Origin: Candidatus Latescibacterota bacterium
GTDB taxonomy: Bacteria > JAAXHH01
Reading direction: 5' to 3'
NCBI GenBank assembly: GCA_022821085.1
Contig: JAJEEG010000006.1
Location: 204,405 to 268,404 of the forward strand
Length of the DNA: 64,000 nucleotides
A program made the position numbers and the translations under genes. Position 1 is the stretch's first letter. Each line of letters starts with the position of its first letter. The notes beneath the pieces were generated by a model that had not been told where the DNA came from, did no database searches, and saw nothing but the letters and a program-made list of their open reading frames with translations. Below, piece after piece: positions 36,342 through 43,818 of the stretch.

Positions 36342-39059
36342 TCAGCTCCTCAACCGCCGCGCGGCGGCGGCCGCCTCGTTCTCGCGACGCCTGCGCCGGA
36401 GGAAGATGAATACGCCCAGGAGGAAGACCGGCACGGGCGGAAGCAGGGCGGCCAGGTTCTTGATGGTGTTCTGAATCAGAAGGATCTGGCTTTCCATCTT
36501 CTCCTTGCTTTCCTGGATACGGGCTTCCTTATCGGCCTCGATATTGGTCTGCAGCGTCTCGAACCGCCGGTTTTCCACTTCCTCCAGATTGCGGACCATG
36601 ATCCGCCGGGTCTGATCGTCCAGGTCGGTCCGCTGGCGGACCTCGTCCACGCGGGCCGTGAGCCGGCGTCGGGCCTGGTCCAGCGCCGCCTGCGCCTCCT
36701 CCTCGGCGGCGTCCTCGTCCCTGACCCGTTGTTCCGTGTAGGCCAGGGTCTGCCTTTCGACGGTCTCGAGCGTGCGGTAACGTACCCGCTTGCTGCGCAG
36801 GGCGATGAAGGATTCGTCACCGACCAGTACGTCCATGAGGTTCAGGAAGAAGGTGACGTTGTCGAAGCGTAGTCCGGCGGCGCCCATGCGGCGGATGTCG
36901 AAGAACTGCTGCGAAGCGAAATCCACGTCGGCGACGACGACCAGGTTGACCGGCGCGTTTACTCCGGTTCCAGCCGTGGTTCCGGCCGCGCCCTCCCCGG
37001 CCGCCGCTTCGGCTGCGTTGCCCGTGACGCGGGCCGCCACCGTGTAGGCGTTCTGGGTTGCGCGCCGCGGGATATTGGTGAGCACCAGTTGCGAACCGCC
37101 GAAGAAGTTGCGCTGAACGAGCTGGGAATAGACGGTCAGCCCCGACATGCTGCCGCTTTGCACCAGGGGGGTGAACGAGAAGTCCGCCGAGCCGGTATGC
37201 TGCAGCCGGCCCGGGAAGATGAAGACGAGTTCCTGCAGCGCCGCGGTGCTGACGGTTTCCTGGTTGAAGGTGTCCGGATTCTCGTTGCCCGGGGACGCAA
37301 ATACCACTTCCGGCGGCAGGTGGGCCATGCCGGGGTGGGGGTTATACTGGTCCCATACGATCAGCCCGGTGTTCCATTCCACGCCGAACCTGCGCAGCAG
37401 GCCCTGGATATCGCCCTTCGGCACGGGGGCGGGCTGCTGGTTGCCGGCGAAGGGGTTGTTGCTCGCGCCTTTCTGCTCGGAAGGGGAAAGGGTCAGGTTG
37501 AAGGAGGGCAGCGGGTCCGTCAGGAGCAGCGTGGAGTTCCCCGAGGCGATATAGTCCGACAGCCGGTCCATTTCGGGCTGGGTCAGGGTATTGGGCAGGG
37601 CGGCCAGGAGCACGTCCAGGTCCTCGGGATAGTCCTCCTGGGGCTGGACCTGCACCACGTCGTACTGCTTGCGCAGCTCTTCGGTCATGGCCCAGGGCTG
37701 GCGGCTCTGCATGGTGTTGAAATCGAATCCCCCGAAGAGCCGCACTTCCGTGGCGAGTATGCCGAGTTTCGCGCGGTCCGCCCGCGCGGCCACGCGCAGG
37801 CTGCGCACCAGTTCGTACTCGACGGGAAGTCCCGTGTCCAGGAACCCGATCACCTCTTCCTCGGGTCCGCAGGTGACGGCGATCCCGGCGAAGACGTTCG
37901 TGAACCCCGACCGGGCGCTGCGCAGGTCCGGCAGCTCGCGGGGAGTTATGCCGAACCGTTCCCGGGCCTCCCGGGCCTCGGGAGAGTACATCTCCGTGGC
38001 CTGGATCCGCACCTGTACCCGGCTGCCGCCCACGGCGTCCAGCTCCTTGAGCACGTCGACCAGGTTCGATCGGGTCTGCACGTAGGATTCCGGCACCTCC
38101 GGACTCACGAAGGCCTGGATGAACACGGGACGCTCCGGGTCCAGCTCCGAGAGCATCTGCACGGTCTCGTCGGAAAGCGAATGGAGTCCTTCCGCGGTTA
38201 CGTCCAGGCGGACGCCCGCCCGGCCCAGGATGACGTTCAGTCCTATGACCACCGCGACGAGCGCCGCCGCCCTCGCGCCATGGTGGATCCCCATCCGGTA
38301 TCCGCCGGCCTGCGGGGGCCAGTGGCGCCGGCCGATCAGCACTACGTTGAGATAGAGCATCAGACCGGCGAAGGAGATGAAGTAAACCAGTCCGGAGAAA
38401 CTGACGACGCCGCGCGCGAAGTCGTCGAAGGCGGTAAACAGCCCCAGGGGCGAAAGCAGGTCCCGCAGCCCGTCGCTGATACCGCCGGCAATGGGTCCGA
38501 TGAGTACGAAGGCGGCGCAGAACAGCGCGCCGAGGATGAAGGCGATGGTCGCGTGCGAGGTCAGCAGGGACGCCAGCATGCCGACGGAGATGAGGGCGGC
38601 GCCGGCGAGCCAGTATCCCAGGTAGTTGCCGGCCATGAGCCCGAGATCGGGACTGCCGAGGAACATCAGGACCAGCACGTGGGTCAGGGACAGCACGAGC
38701 GAGGCCGTATAGACGCCCACTACCGCGAGGTACTTGCCCAGGACGATTTCCAGGTCCGTCGCCGGGAGCGTAAGCAGCAGTTCATCCGTTCCCTGCCGGG
38801 TCTCCTCGGCCCAGACGCCCATGGTCAGCGCCGGGATGAAGAAGAGGAGCAGGTATGGGAACACGGCGTTCAGCTGGTCGAGGTTCGCCAGGTTGTTCAG
38901 GAAGAACGGGACCTGCCAGAACGCGGCGGCCGCGCTGAGGAAGATGAACAGCGTAACGAAGACGTATCCCGTGGGATTACTGAAGGCCAGGCGCAGGTCC
39001 CTGCGTACGATGGCCGCGATCACGTTGCCGTTGAGTCGTCCGAGCGGTCCGAGGTTCAT
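36342..39059 (-). CDS. GldF-GldG fusion: ABC permease plus ABC-type auxiliary protein
   Basis: A 905-residue membrane protein joining two proteins that are separate elsewhere. Residues 1-250 form a six-helix ABC-2 permease (GldF-like; VIAAIVRRDLRLAFSNPTGY, WAEETRQGTDELLLTLP). Residues 258-280 are another TM helix, followed by a GldG/ABC_transp_aux periplasmic domain (SDETVQMLSELDPERPVFIQAFVS). An Ala/Gly linker, a charged coiled coil (about 770-855) and a final TM helix (near 868-888) with a basic tail end the protein. The start ATG 39059 overlaps the ABC ATPase stop as ATGA. It is involved in secretion or gliding-type export in Bacteroidota; gliding is not implied here. Confidence 0.9.
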   Translation of the reverse strand: MNLGPLGRLNGNVIAAIVRRDLRLAFSNPTGYVFVTLFIFLSAAAAFWQVPFFLNNLANLDQLNAVFPYLLLFFIPALTMGVWAEETRQGTDELLLTLPATDLEIVLGKYLAVVGVYTASLVLSLTHVLVLMFLGSPDLGLMAGNYLGYWLAGAALISVGMLASLLTSHATIAFILGALFCAAFVLIGPIAGGISDGLRDLLSPLGLFTAFDDFARGVVSFSGLVYFISFAGLMLYLNVVLIGRRHWPPQAGGYRMGIHHGARAAALVAVVIGLNVILGRAGVRLDVTAEGLHSLSDETVQMLSELDPERPVFIQAFVSPEVPESYVQTRSNLVDVLKELDAVGGSRVQVRIQATEMYSPEAREARERFGITPRELPDLRSARSGFTNVFAGIAVTCGPEEEVIGFLDTGLPVEYELVRSLRVAARADRAKLGILATEVRLFGGFDFNTMQSRQPWAMTEELRKQYDVVQVQPQEDYPEDLDVLLAALPNTLTQPEMDRLSDYIASGNSTLLLTDPLPSFNLTLSPSEQKGASNNPFAGNQQPAPVPKGDIQGLLRRFGVEWNTGLIVWDQYNPHPGMAHLPPEVVFASPGNENPDTFNQETVSTAALQELVFIFPGRLQHTGSADFSFTPLVQSGSMSGLTVYSQLVQRNFFGGSQLVLTNIPRRATQNAYTVAARVTGNAAEAAAGEGAAGTTAGTGVNAPVNLVVVADVDFASQQFFDIRRMGAAGLRFDNVTFFLNLMDVLVGDESFIALRSKRVRYRTLETVERQTLAYTEQRVRDEDAAEEEAQAALDQARRRLTARVDEVRQRTDLDDQTRRIMVRNLEEVENRRFETLQTNIEADKEARIQESKEKMESQILLIQNTIKNLAALLPPVPVFLLGVFIFLRRRRRENEAAAAARRLRS

Positions 39060-39844
39060 TCCTTCGACTCCTCATCGTGCTCAATGCCGCCGGTCGCCTC
39101 GCCGCTTCCGGACGCCTCGCCGCTTCCGGACGCCTCCCCTCCATGTCCGGTCAACGCGTGGAAGGACGCTTCAAGCGATCCGCCGCGGCGCAGGTCGGCG
39201 GGCGGGCCATCGAAGACCAGCTTGCCCTCGTTGATCAAGAGAACGCGGTCGGCGATGAGATCCACTTCCTGCAGGATGTGGGTGGAAAGAAGGATGGTCC
39301 TGGTCTGCCCGAGCAGACGGATATCCTGGCGGAAGTCCCGGATCTGGTTCGGATCGAGCCCGGCGGTCGGTTCGTCCATGATGAGCACGTCGGGGTCGTG
39401 GAGCAACGCCTGCGCCAGGCCGACCCGCTGCTTGTTGCCCCGGGACAGCTTGTCGATGGGCTTTTCAAGCGCCTCGTGCAGGCCGCACCGGTCGATGACG
39501 TAGTCCAGGCGCTCGGACAGCCGGAGCCGATCGAGACCACGGGCCTCGCCGAAGAACCGCAGGAGTTCCAAGGGCGTCATGTTCTGGTACAGCGGACCGT
39601 TCTCCGGGAGGTATCCAAGGCGCCTCGACATGGCGAGGCGGTCGCGTCTGACGTCGAGTCCGGCGATGGCCGCGGTGCCCGCGCTCGCGCCCAGGTAGCC
39701 GCTGAGGATCTTCATCGTCGTGGACTTGCCCGCGCCGTTCGGTCCGAGGAAGGCCACGATCTGCCCCTCGGGTATGGTAAAGGAGATGTCTTGCACGGCA
39801 ACGAAGGAACCGTAGAATTTGCTCAGGCCCTTCGCCTCGATCAT
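39056..39844 (-). CDS. ABC transporter ATP-binding protein, GldA-like
   Basis: A 262-residue ATPase. Walker A GPNGAGKST, signature LSRGNKQRVGLAQ, Walker B VLIMDEPTAGLD and the switch His (LSTHILQEVD) are all intact. It powers the downstream GldFG-like permease, with a four-base ATGA overlap. The C-terminal tail carries a slippage-prone repeat (GEASGSGEASGSGEATGG). The start is ATG 39844; a GTG five codons upstream (39859) has the better-spaced SD aaggag and may be the real start. It is the first gene of the export module and lies behind a strong promoter at 39937-39966. Confidence 0.92.
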   Translation of the reverse strand: MIEAKGLSKFYGSFVAVQDISFTIPEGQIVAFLGPNGAGKSTTMKILSGYLGASAGTAAIAGLDVRRDRLAMSRRLGYLPENGPLYQNMTPLELLRFFGEARGLDRLRLSERLDYVIDRCGLHEALEKPIDKLSRGNKQRVGLAQALLHDPDVLIMDEPTAGLDPNQIRDFRQDIRLLGQTRTILLSTHILQEVDLIADRVLLINEGKLVFDGPPADLRRGGSLEASFHALTGHGGEASGSGEASGSGEATGGIEHDEESKE

Positions 39845-39936
39845 GGTTTTCCCGGACACCCCTGTTATCGCTCCTTTTCTTGCATTTAAAAGCAGATGTC
39901 CGCGTACTTTTCGCTTTGCTTTTTTCGCGGCGTCGG

Positions 39937-39966
39937 ATAATAACAAGGGGGCACTGTCCGTGTCAA
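39937..39966 (-). promoter_or_regulatory. Sigma70-type promoter of the export module
   Basis: On the minus strand TTGACA (39961-39966) and TATTAT (39937-39942) are separated by 18 bp, a near-consensus promoter reading toward the ABC ATPase at 39844. A divergent TTGACA at 39996 lies 29 bp to the right. Confidence 0.8.
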
Positions 39967-39995
39967 GTCCGTATTGATCGAAGGCGCGAAATCAC

Positions 39996-40027
39996 TTGAC
40001 AAAACGGCAGAAATGGCACAATATTAT
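39996..40027 (+). promoter_or_regulatory. Candidate promoter of the zinc-acquisition locus
   Basis: TTGACA (39996-40001) is followed by an AT-rich block. The best -10 match, TATTAT (40022-40027), has a 20-bp spacer; AATATT at 40020 has 18. An AT-rich imperfect palindrome (atattatctaactgatat, 40021-40038) lies just downstream and could be an operator, for example for a Fur/Zur-type repressor; no exact box is recognised. Confidence 0.4.
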
Positions 40028-40105
40028 CTAACTGATATTTGCGTAAATGACTACCCAAAAGATGTCCACTTTGGATCGATTCTGTTACCGCGTGACAAGT
40101 CCGTC

Positions 40106-40375
40106 ATGAAACTGCTTACGCTCTCCTCCATCCTGGTATTCGCCTTTCTTTTCACCAGTCCGCCGCATCACTGCCATGGACTGGAGCACGACGCTGCAAA
40201 CGCGGACCAATGCCAGGGCTGCCTTTTCAGCACCGCATCCTCCGCGGTACTCGAGAAGTCGAATTCTTCTCTCCCGGTCCGTGCGTTTGTCGGCTTCGTG
40301 GCTGCCGCACCGGAAACCGGGTATCCCCAGGTGCGGAACGCGCAGCACCTTAACCGCGCGCCGCCCCTTCCCTGA
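40106..40375 (+). CDS. DUF2946-like small exported His/Cys protein
   Basis: An 89-residue protein with a signal peptide (MKLLTLSSILVFAFLFTS) followed by PPHHCHGLEHD, then CQGC and a terminal RAPPLP. The HxCH/CxxC pattern and the RAPP ending resemble DUF2946 proteins, often found with metal-responsive TonB receptors, and the cluster could bind zinc or copper. The longer reading frame upstream (from 39974) lies across the promoter, so I start at 40106; the SD is weak (cgtgacaagtccgtc). It is the first gene of the zinc-locus candidate, which continues after a 395-bp gap. Confidence 0.72.
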   Translation: MKLLTLSSILVFAFLFTSPPHHCHGLEHDAANADQCQGCLFSTASSAVLEKSNSSLPVRAFVGFVAAAPETGYPQVRNAQHLNRAPPLP

Positions 40376-40770
40376 CCTGACACTCCGCAGGCTCCCGCCG
40401 ATCGCCCGATCCGGAAGGCACGGCCCGCGACCGCTTTTTGCTCATCCGATTCAATACGTCCAGGTCCGTGCCGTTACCGGTTGTCTTAATGCTGACCGGT
40501 TGACGCCATCGGAAAGTGGTCGAGGGTGAATTCCCTTCGAAGAACACCGTATTCAAACCACGGCTATAGCGAAATTGGCACAGGGACCAGCGGTTTTCTG
40601 TCAGGTCACCAGGGACCGGCGCCGGTTGGTGGAGCGCAAGCCCCGCAGTCGGCCCTTACGCCGGCCCCGTTGGAGTCCGGCGATATGCTGATGATCACGT
40701 AAGCCGTTCGATTCACAAGGCAGAAGCAGTTCAACTTACGCAACGCAACAAACTTTAGGAGAAGCTCGAT
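40376..40770. other. 395-bp gap without a recognised gene
   Basis: No convincing frame is seen. It contains a repeated ACCGGTTG motif near 40477-40503, and the sequence from about 40595 to 40690 can form short GC-rich hairpins. A taggag SD closes the gap before ATG 40771. I compared the 40600-40660 stretch mentally with cobalamin riboswitch consensus and found no match. Confidence 0.5.
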
Positions 40771-41415
40771 ATGTTCAGGCATCACTGGAACGTGCTGTCC
40801 ATCCTGACCGCCGCGGTATTCGTCTCCGCCGCGTTGACGTTCGCCTGCGCCGACGATGACGACGTCAGTCCCACCGGTCCTACCGAACCGGAAGAACATG
40901 AAGACGACGACGACCACCATGGACCGGGCGAAGAAGAGCTCATCACGACGCTTGCGATCACGCTCACGCCCAGTGGCGGAGGACCGTCGTACACCGTGCG
41001 GTTCAGGGATCTGGACGGCGAAGGCGGCAACGCGCCGGTCGTGGACCGGATCGAATTAGACGCGGGTACGGATTACGACTGCATGGCGCAGGTATTGAAC
41101 GAGACTGAAAGCCCGCCTGAGGATATCACCGAGGAGGTGAAGGAGGAAGCCGAGGCCCACCAGTTCTTCTACCAGACGCTCGGGGGATTCTCGCCGGCCA
41201 CCGTTACTTACGCGGACAAGGAATCCGATTACGGGACGAACTCGGGCGCGGATCATCCCGTCGGACTTGCTTTTACGCTTTCTGTGCCGGAAAACGCGCA
41301 GAACGGCCAGTTTCGCGTCATACTGAGTCACTTCGACGAAGCACCCAAGGACGGCGTGAACCAAAGCGACGAGACGGACATCGACGTAATATTCGGGGTC
41401 TTCGTACGGCCGTAG
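40771..41415 (+). CDS. Acidic, His-containing lipoprotein of the zinc-locus type
   Basis: A 214-residue exported protein with a lipoprotein signal ending LTFAC (C26), then a strongly acidic, His-bearing linker (EEHEDDDDHHGPGEEE, about 41-56). Beyond this the fold is TLAITLTPSGGGPSYTVRFRDLDGEGG then ITEEVKEEAEAHQFF. This order is characteristic of a widespread Bacteroidota family that sits next to metal TonB receptors and is annotated as a 'type 1 periplasmic binding fold' protein. Zinc or other metal capture is inferred from the His/Asp cluster and the ZnuD-like neighbour. The lipobox -2 residue is Phe, slightly unusual. It has an SD aggag 10 bp upstream. Confidence 0.82.
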   Translation: MFRHHWNVLSILTAAVFVSAALTFACADDDDVSPTGPTEPEEHEDDDDHHGPGEEELITTLAITLTPSGGGPSYTVRFRDLDGEGGNAPVVDRIELDAGTDYDCMAQVLNETESPPEDITEEVKEEAEAHQFFYQTLGGFSPATVTYADKESDYGTNSGADHPVGLAFTLSVPENAQNGQFRVILSHFDEAPKDGVNQSDETDIDVIFGVFVRP

Positions 41416-41466
41416 TACATTCGCGGTTGTGACCCATACGCGGAAACAAGCGCCAGGGGATTTCCT

Positions 41467-43815
41467 ATGAGCGTAACGAGAATCCTGTGCGTCATACTGG
41501 CGATAGCCGTGTCCAGCCTGGTCTTTCCGGCCGTAGTGCATGCCGCCACGGTGAGCGGCAAGGTGCTGAACGAGGCGGGAGAGCCATTGCCGGCGGTGAC
41601 CGTTGTCCTGCCCGATCTCGAAATCGGGGCGTTCTCGGACGAGGAAGGCCGGTTCCGCCTGGAGAACGTGCCGGTGGGCAGGCACGCGATCGAGTTCCGG
41701 TTCGTCGGTTACAGGACGATCCGAAGCGAGGTAATCGTCTCCGAATCCGAGCCGAAGGTGCTTGAAGTCAGCATGCAGCCGGAAGCGCTTATCGGCGAGG
41801 AGGTCACCGTCACCGGCGAACGGGACCTGACGGGCGAACTCACCGGGTCCAGCCAGTCCGTCCTGGTCCTGCCCCTTTCCGAACTGGAAGAGCGGCGGGG
41901 CCAGACAGTGGGTGAGACGCTGGAGTCTTTGCCGGGCGTATCCACCCTGACTACGGGTCCGGCCGTATCGAAGCCGGTGCTGCGAGGCGTCCACAGTGCC
42001 CGGGTCCTGGTACTCAACGCCGGCATCACCCAGGAAGGCCAGCAGTGGGGCGGTGACCACGCCCCGGAGATCGATCCCTTCTCCCCGGCCCGCATCGAGG
42101 TGCTCAAGGGCGCCGCCGGCGTGCAGTACGGCGCCGGCGCCATCGGTGGCGTCATCCGCATCGAACCGCCGGAACTGCCCACGAGGCCGGGCATGGGTGG
42201 CCGGATCAACACGAACCTGTTCTCCAACAACCGGCAAGGCGCGGGTTCTCTCCTTCTGCAGGGCGCCTTGCGGCGGCTGGGGGGGCTGAAGTGGCGGGTC
42301 CAGGGCAGCCTGCGGCGGGCCGGTGACGCCCACGCGCCGGTCCACGTGATTCGGAATTCCGGGTTCGACGAACGGGACTATTCGATGGCGCTGGGCTATA
42401 CGTCGGACCGCGTGGACACCGAAGCCTATTTCAGCCATTTTGGGACCTGGATCGGGATCTTCAAAGGGGCCCATATCGGCAACACCACGGATCTGCGAAG
42501 GACCATCGAGCGGGGCGATCCGACGATCGTGGGCTCATTCACCTACGAAATCGACAATCCGCGCCAGCGGGTGGACCACGATCTCCTTTCCGTTCGATCC
42601 CTGATACGTTTTGAAGGGAAGGGCAATCTCGAACTCCGGTACGGACAACAGTACAACCGGCGCGAGGAGTGGGACTCCCACGCCAGGAGCGGCGGGGTGG
42701 CCAGGCCCGGCTTCTCCCAGGGGCTGCAGACCCACAGCGGCGACGCGATCTTCCAGCACCGCAACTTCGGAAACTGGTATGGGAAAGTCGGCGTCAGCGG
42801 CATGCGCCAGGAAAACAGGCGCTTCAGTACCGGTTTCCTGATTCCCGACTTTCTGGCCTACAGTGCCGGCGTGTTCGCCCTGGAGTCCTGGACGAAGGGA
42901 AAGACCACGGTGGAAACCGGCCTGCGTTACGACTACCGGTGGATGGAGATCTACTCGAACACGGGCCGCCGCGCCACCGAGATCGTCGACGGGGGCATTT
43001 TCACCTACCGCAACATGACCGGTGTGCTCGGCCTGATTTACGAGTTGACACCGGATATGGCCGTCGCTGCCAACATCGGACGGGCCTGGCGGCCGCCGGG
43101 GGTGAACGAGCTGTACAGCCACGGCGTCCACCACGGCACCGCGCAATTCGAGATCGGGGACAAGGAACTGGACACGGAATCGAGCCTGAACACGGACCTG
43201 ACCTTGCGGTACCAGGGGGACCGGGGCCGCGGCGAGCTGGGGTTCTTCCGTTCCCATTACAGCAACTACATCTCGCTGCTGCCGGCGGACGATCTCGTCT
43301 TGACCATAAGGGGCGCTTTTCCTAAATTCACCTATGTCCAGTCCGACGCGCTGATCCAGGGATTCGACGGGTACCTGGAATACGAACTGACGCCGTACAT
43401 CGACACCCATTTGTCCACCTCGTTCGTCCGGGGGCGAAACACGGCCGAAAGCCAGCCCCTGTACCAGATGCCGTCTACCCGGTTCATCGCAGGCCTGAGC
43501 TTGCACCTGCCCACCGGCGGGCGGCTCCTCGACGCCGGTATCGGGTTCGAAGGCCGTTTCGTCATGCGCCAGAGCAACTTTCCCGAAGGCATCGACTACG
43601 CGGACCCGCCGGCCGGCTATAACCTCTTCGACCTGGACCTGCACGCTGAAATCGCCGTCGCCGACCAGCCCGTGCGCGTGCAGTTCGGCGTTCGCAACCT
43701 GTTCAACCAGCGGTACCGGGACTACCTGAGCCGTTTCAGGTACTTCATCGACAACCCCGGCCGCAATGTTACTTTCGGCCTGTCCATTCCCTTCGGGCAG
43801 CCCATGGAGGAATAG
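41467..43815 (+). CDS. TonB-dependent receptor, ZnuD-like (probable zinc uptake)
   Basis: A 782-residue outer-membrane receptor. A signal peptide (about 26 residues) is followed by a carboxypeptidase-D regulatory-like domain (residues 28-105; SGKVLNEAGEPLPAVTVV), the plug (about 108-235; LESLPGVSTL, RIEVLKGAAGVQYGAGAIGGVI) and a beta barrel. ZnuD-type features are SHFGTWIGIFKGAHIGNTTDL, RPPGVNELYSHGVHHG and FEIGDKELDTESS. His residues are rich in extracellular segments (VHHGT, HARSGG, HTHSGD region). Together with the two metal-linked genes upstream it forms a probable zinc-acquisition set. Copper cannot be excluded. The start is ATG 41467; spacing to the lipoprotein is 51 bp. Confidence 0.87.
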   Translation: MSVTRILCVILAIAVSSLVFPAVVHAATVSGKVLNEAGEPLPAVTVVLPDLEIGAFSDEEGRFRLENVPVGRHAIEFRFVGYRTIRSEVIVSESEPKVLEVSMQPEALIGEEVTVTGERDLTGELTGSSQSVLVLPLSELEERRGQTVGETLESLPGVSTLTTGPAVSKPVLRGVHSARVLVLNAGITQEGQQWGGDHAPEIDPFSPARIEVLKGAAGVQYGAGAIGGVIRIEPPELPTRPGMGGRINTNLFSNNRQGAGSLLLQGALRRLGGLKWRVQGSLRRAGDAHAPVHVIRNSGFDERDYSMALGYTSDRVDTEAYFSHFGTWIGIFKGAHIGNTTDLRRTIERGDPTIVGSFTYEIDNPRQRVDHDLLSVRSLIRFEGKGNLELRYGQQYNRREEWDSHARSGGVARPGFSQGLQTHSGDAIFQHRNFGNWYGKVGVSGMRQENRRFSTGFLIPDFLAYSAGVFALESWTKGKTTVETGLRYDYRWMEIYSNTGRRATEIVDGGIFTYRNMTGVLGLIYELTPDMAVAANIGRAWRPPGVNELYSHGVHHGTAQFEIGDKELDTESSLNTDLTLRYQGDRGRGELGFFRSHYSNYISLLPADDLVLTIRGAFPKFTYVQSDALIQGFDGYLEYELTPYIDTHLSTSFVRGRNTAESQPLYQMPSTRFIAGLSLHLPTGGRLLDAGIGFEGRFVMRQSNFPEGIDYADPPAGYNLFDLDLHAEIAVADQPVRVQFGVRNLFNQRYRDYLSRFRYFIDNPGRNVTFGLSIPFGQPMEE

Positions 43816-43818
43816 TAA

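Noticed and set aside
37089..39503. An 804-residue plus-strand open frame
   Set aside because: It is the complement of the GldFG-like permease and GldA-like ATPase, whose motifs are unambiguous.
39974..40105. N-terminal extension of the DUF2946-like protein
   Set aside because: It would place coding sequence over the promoter TTGACA, and the signal peptide begins at the later ATG.
40376..40770. Riboswitch before the lipoprotein gene
   Set aside because: GC-rich hairpins are possible, but I could not match a cobalamin or other known consensus.
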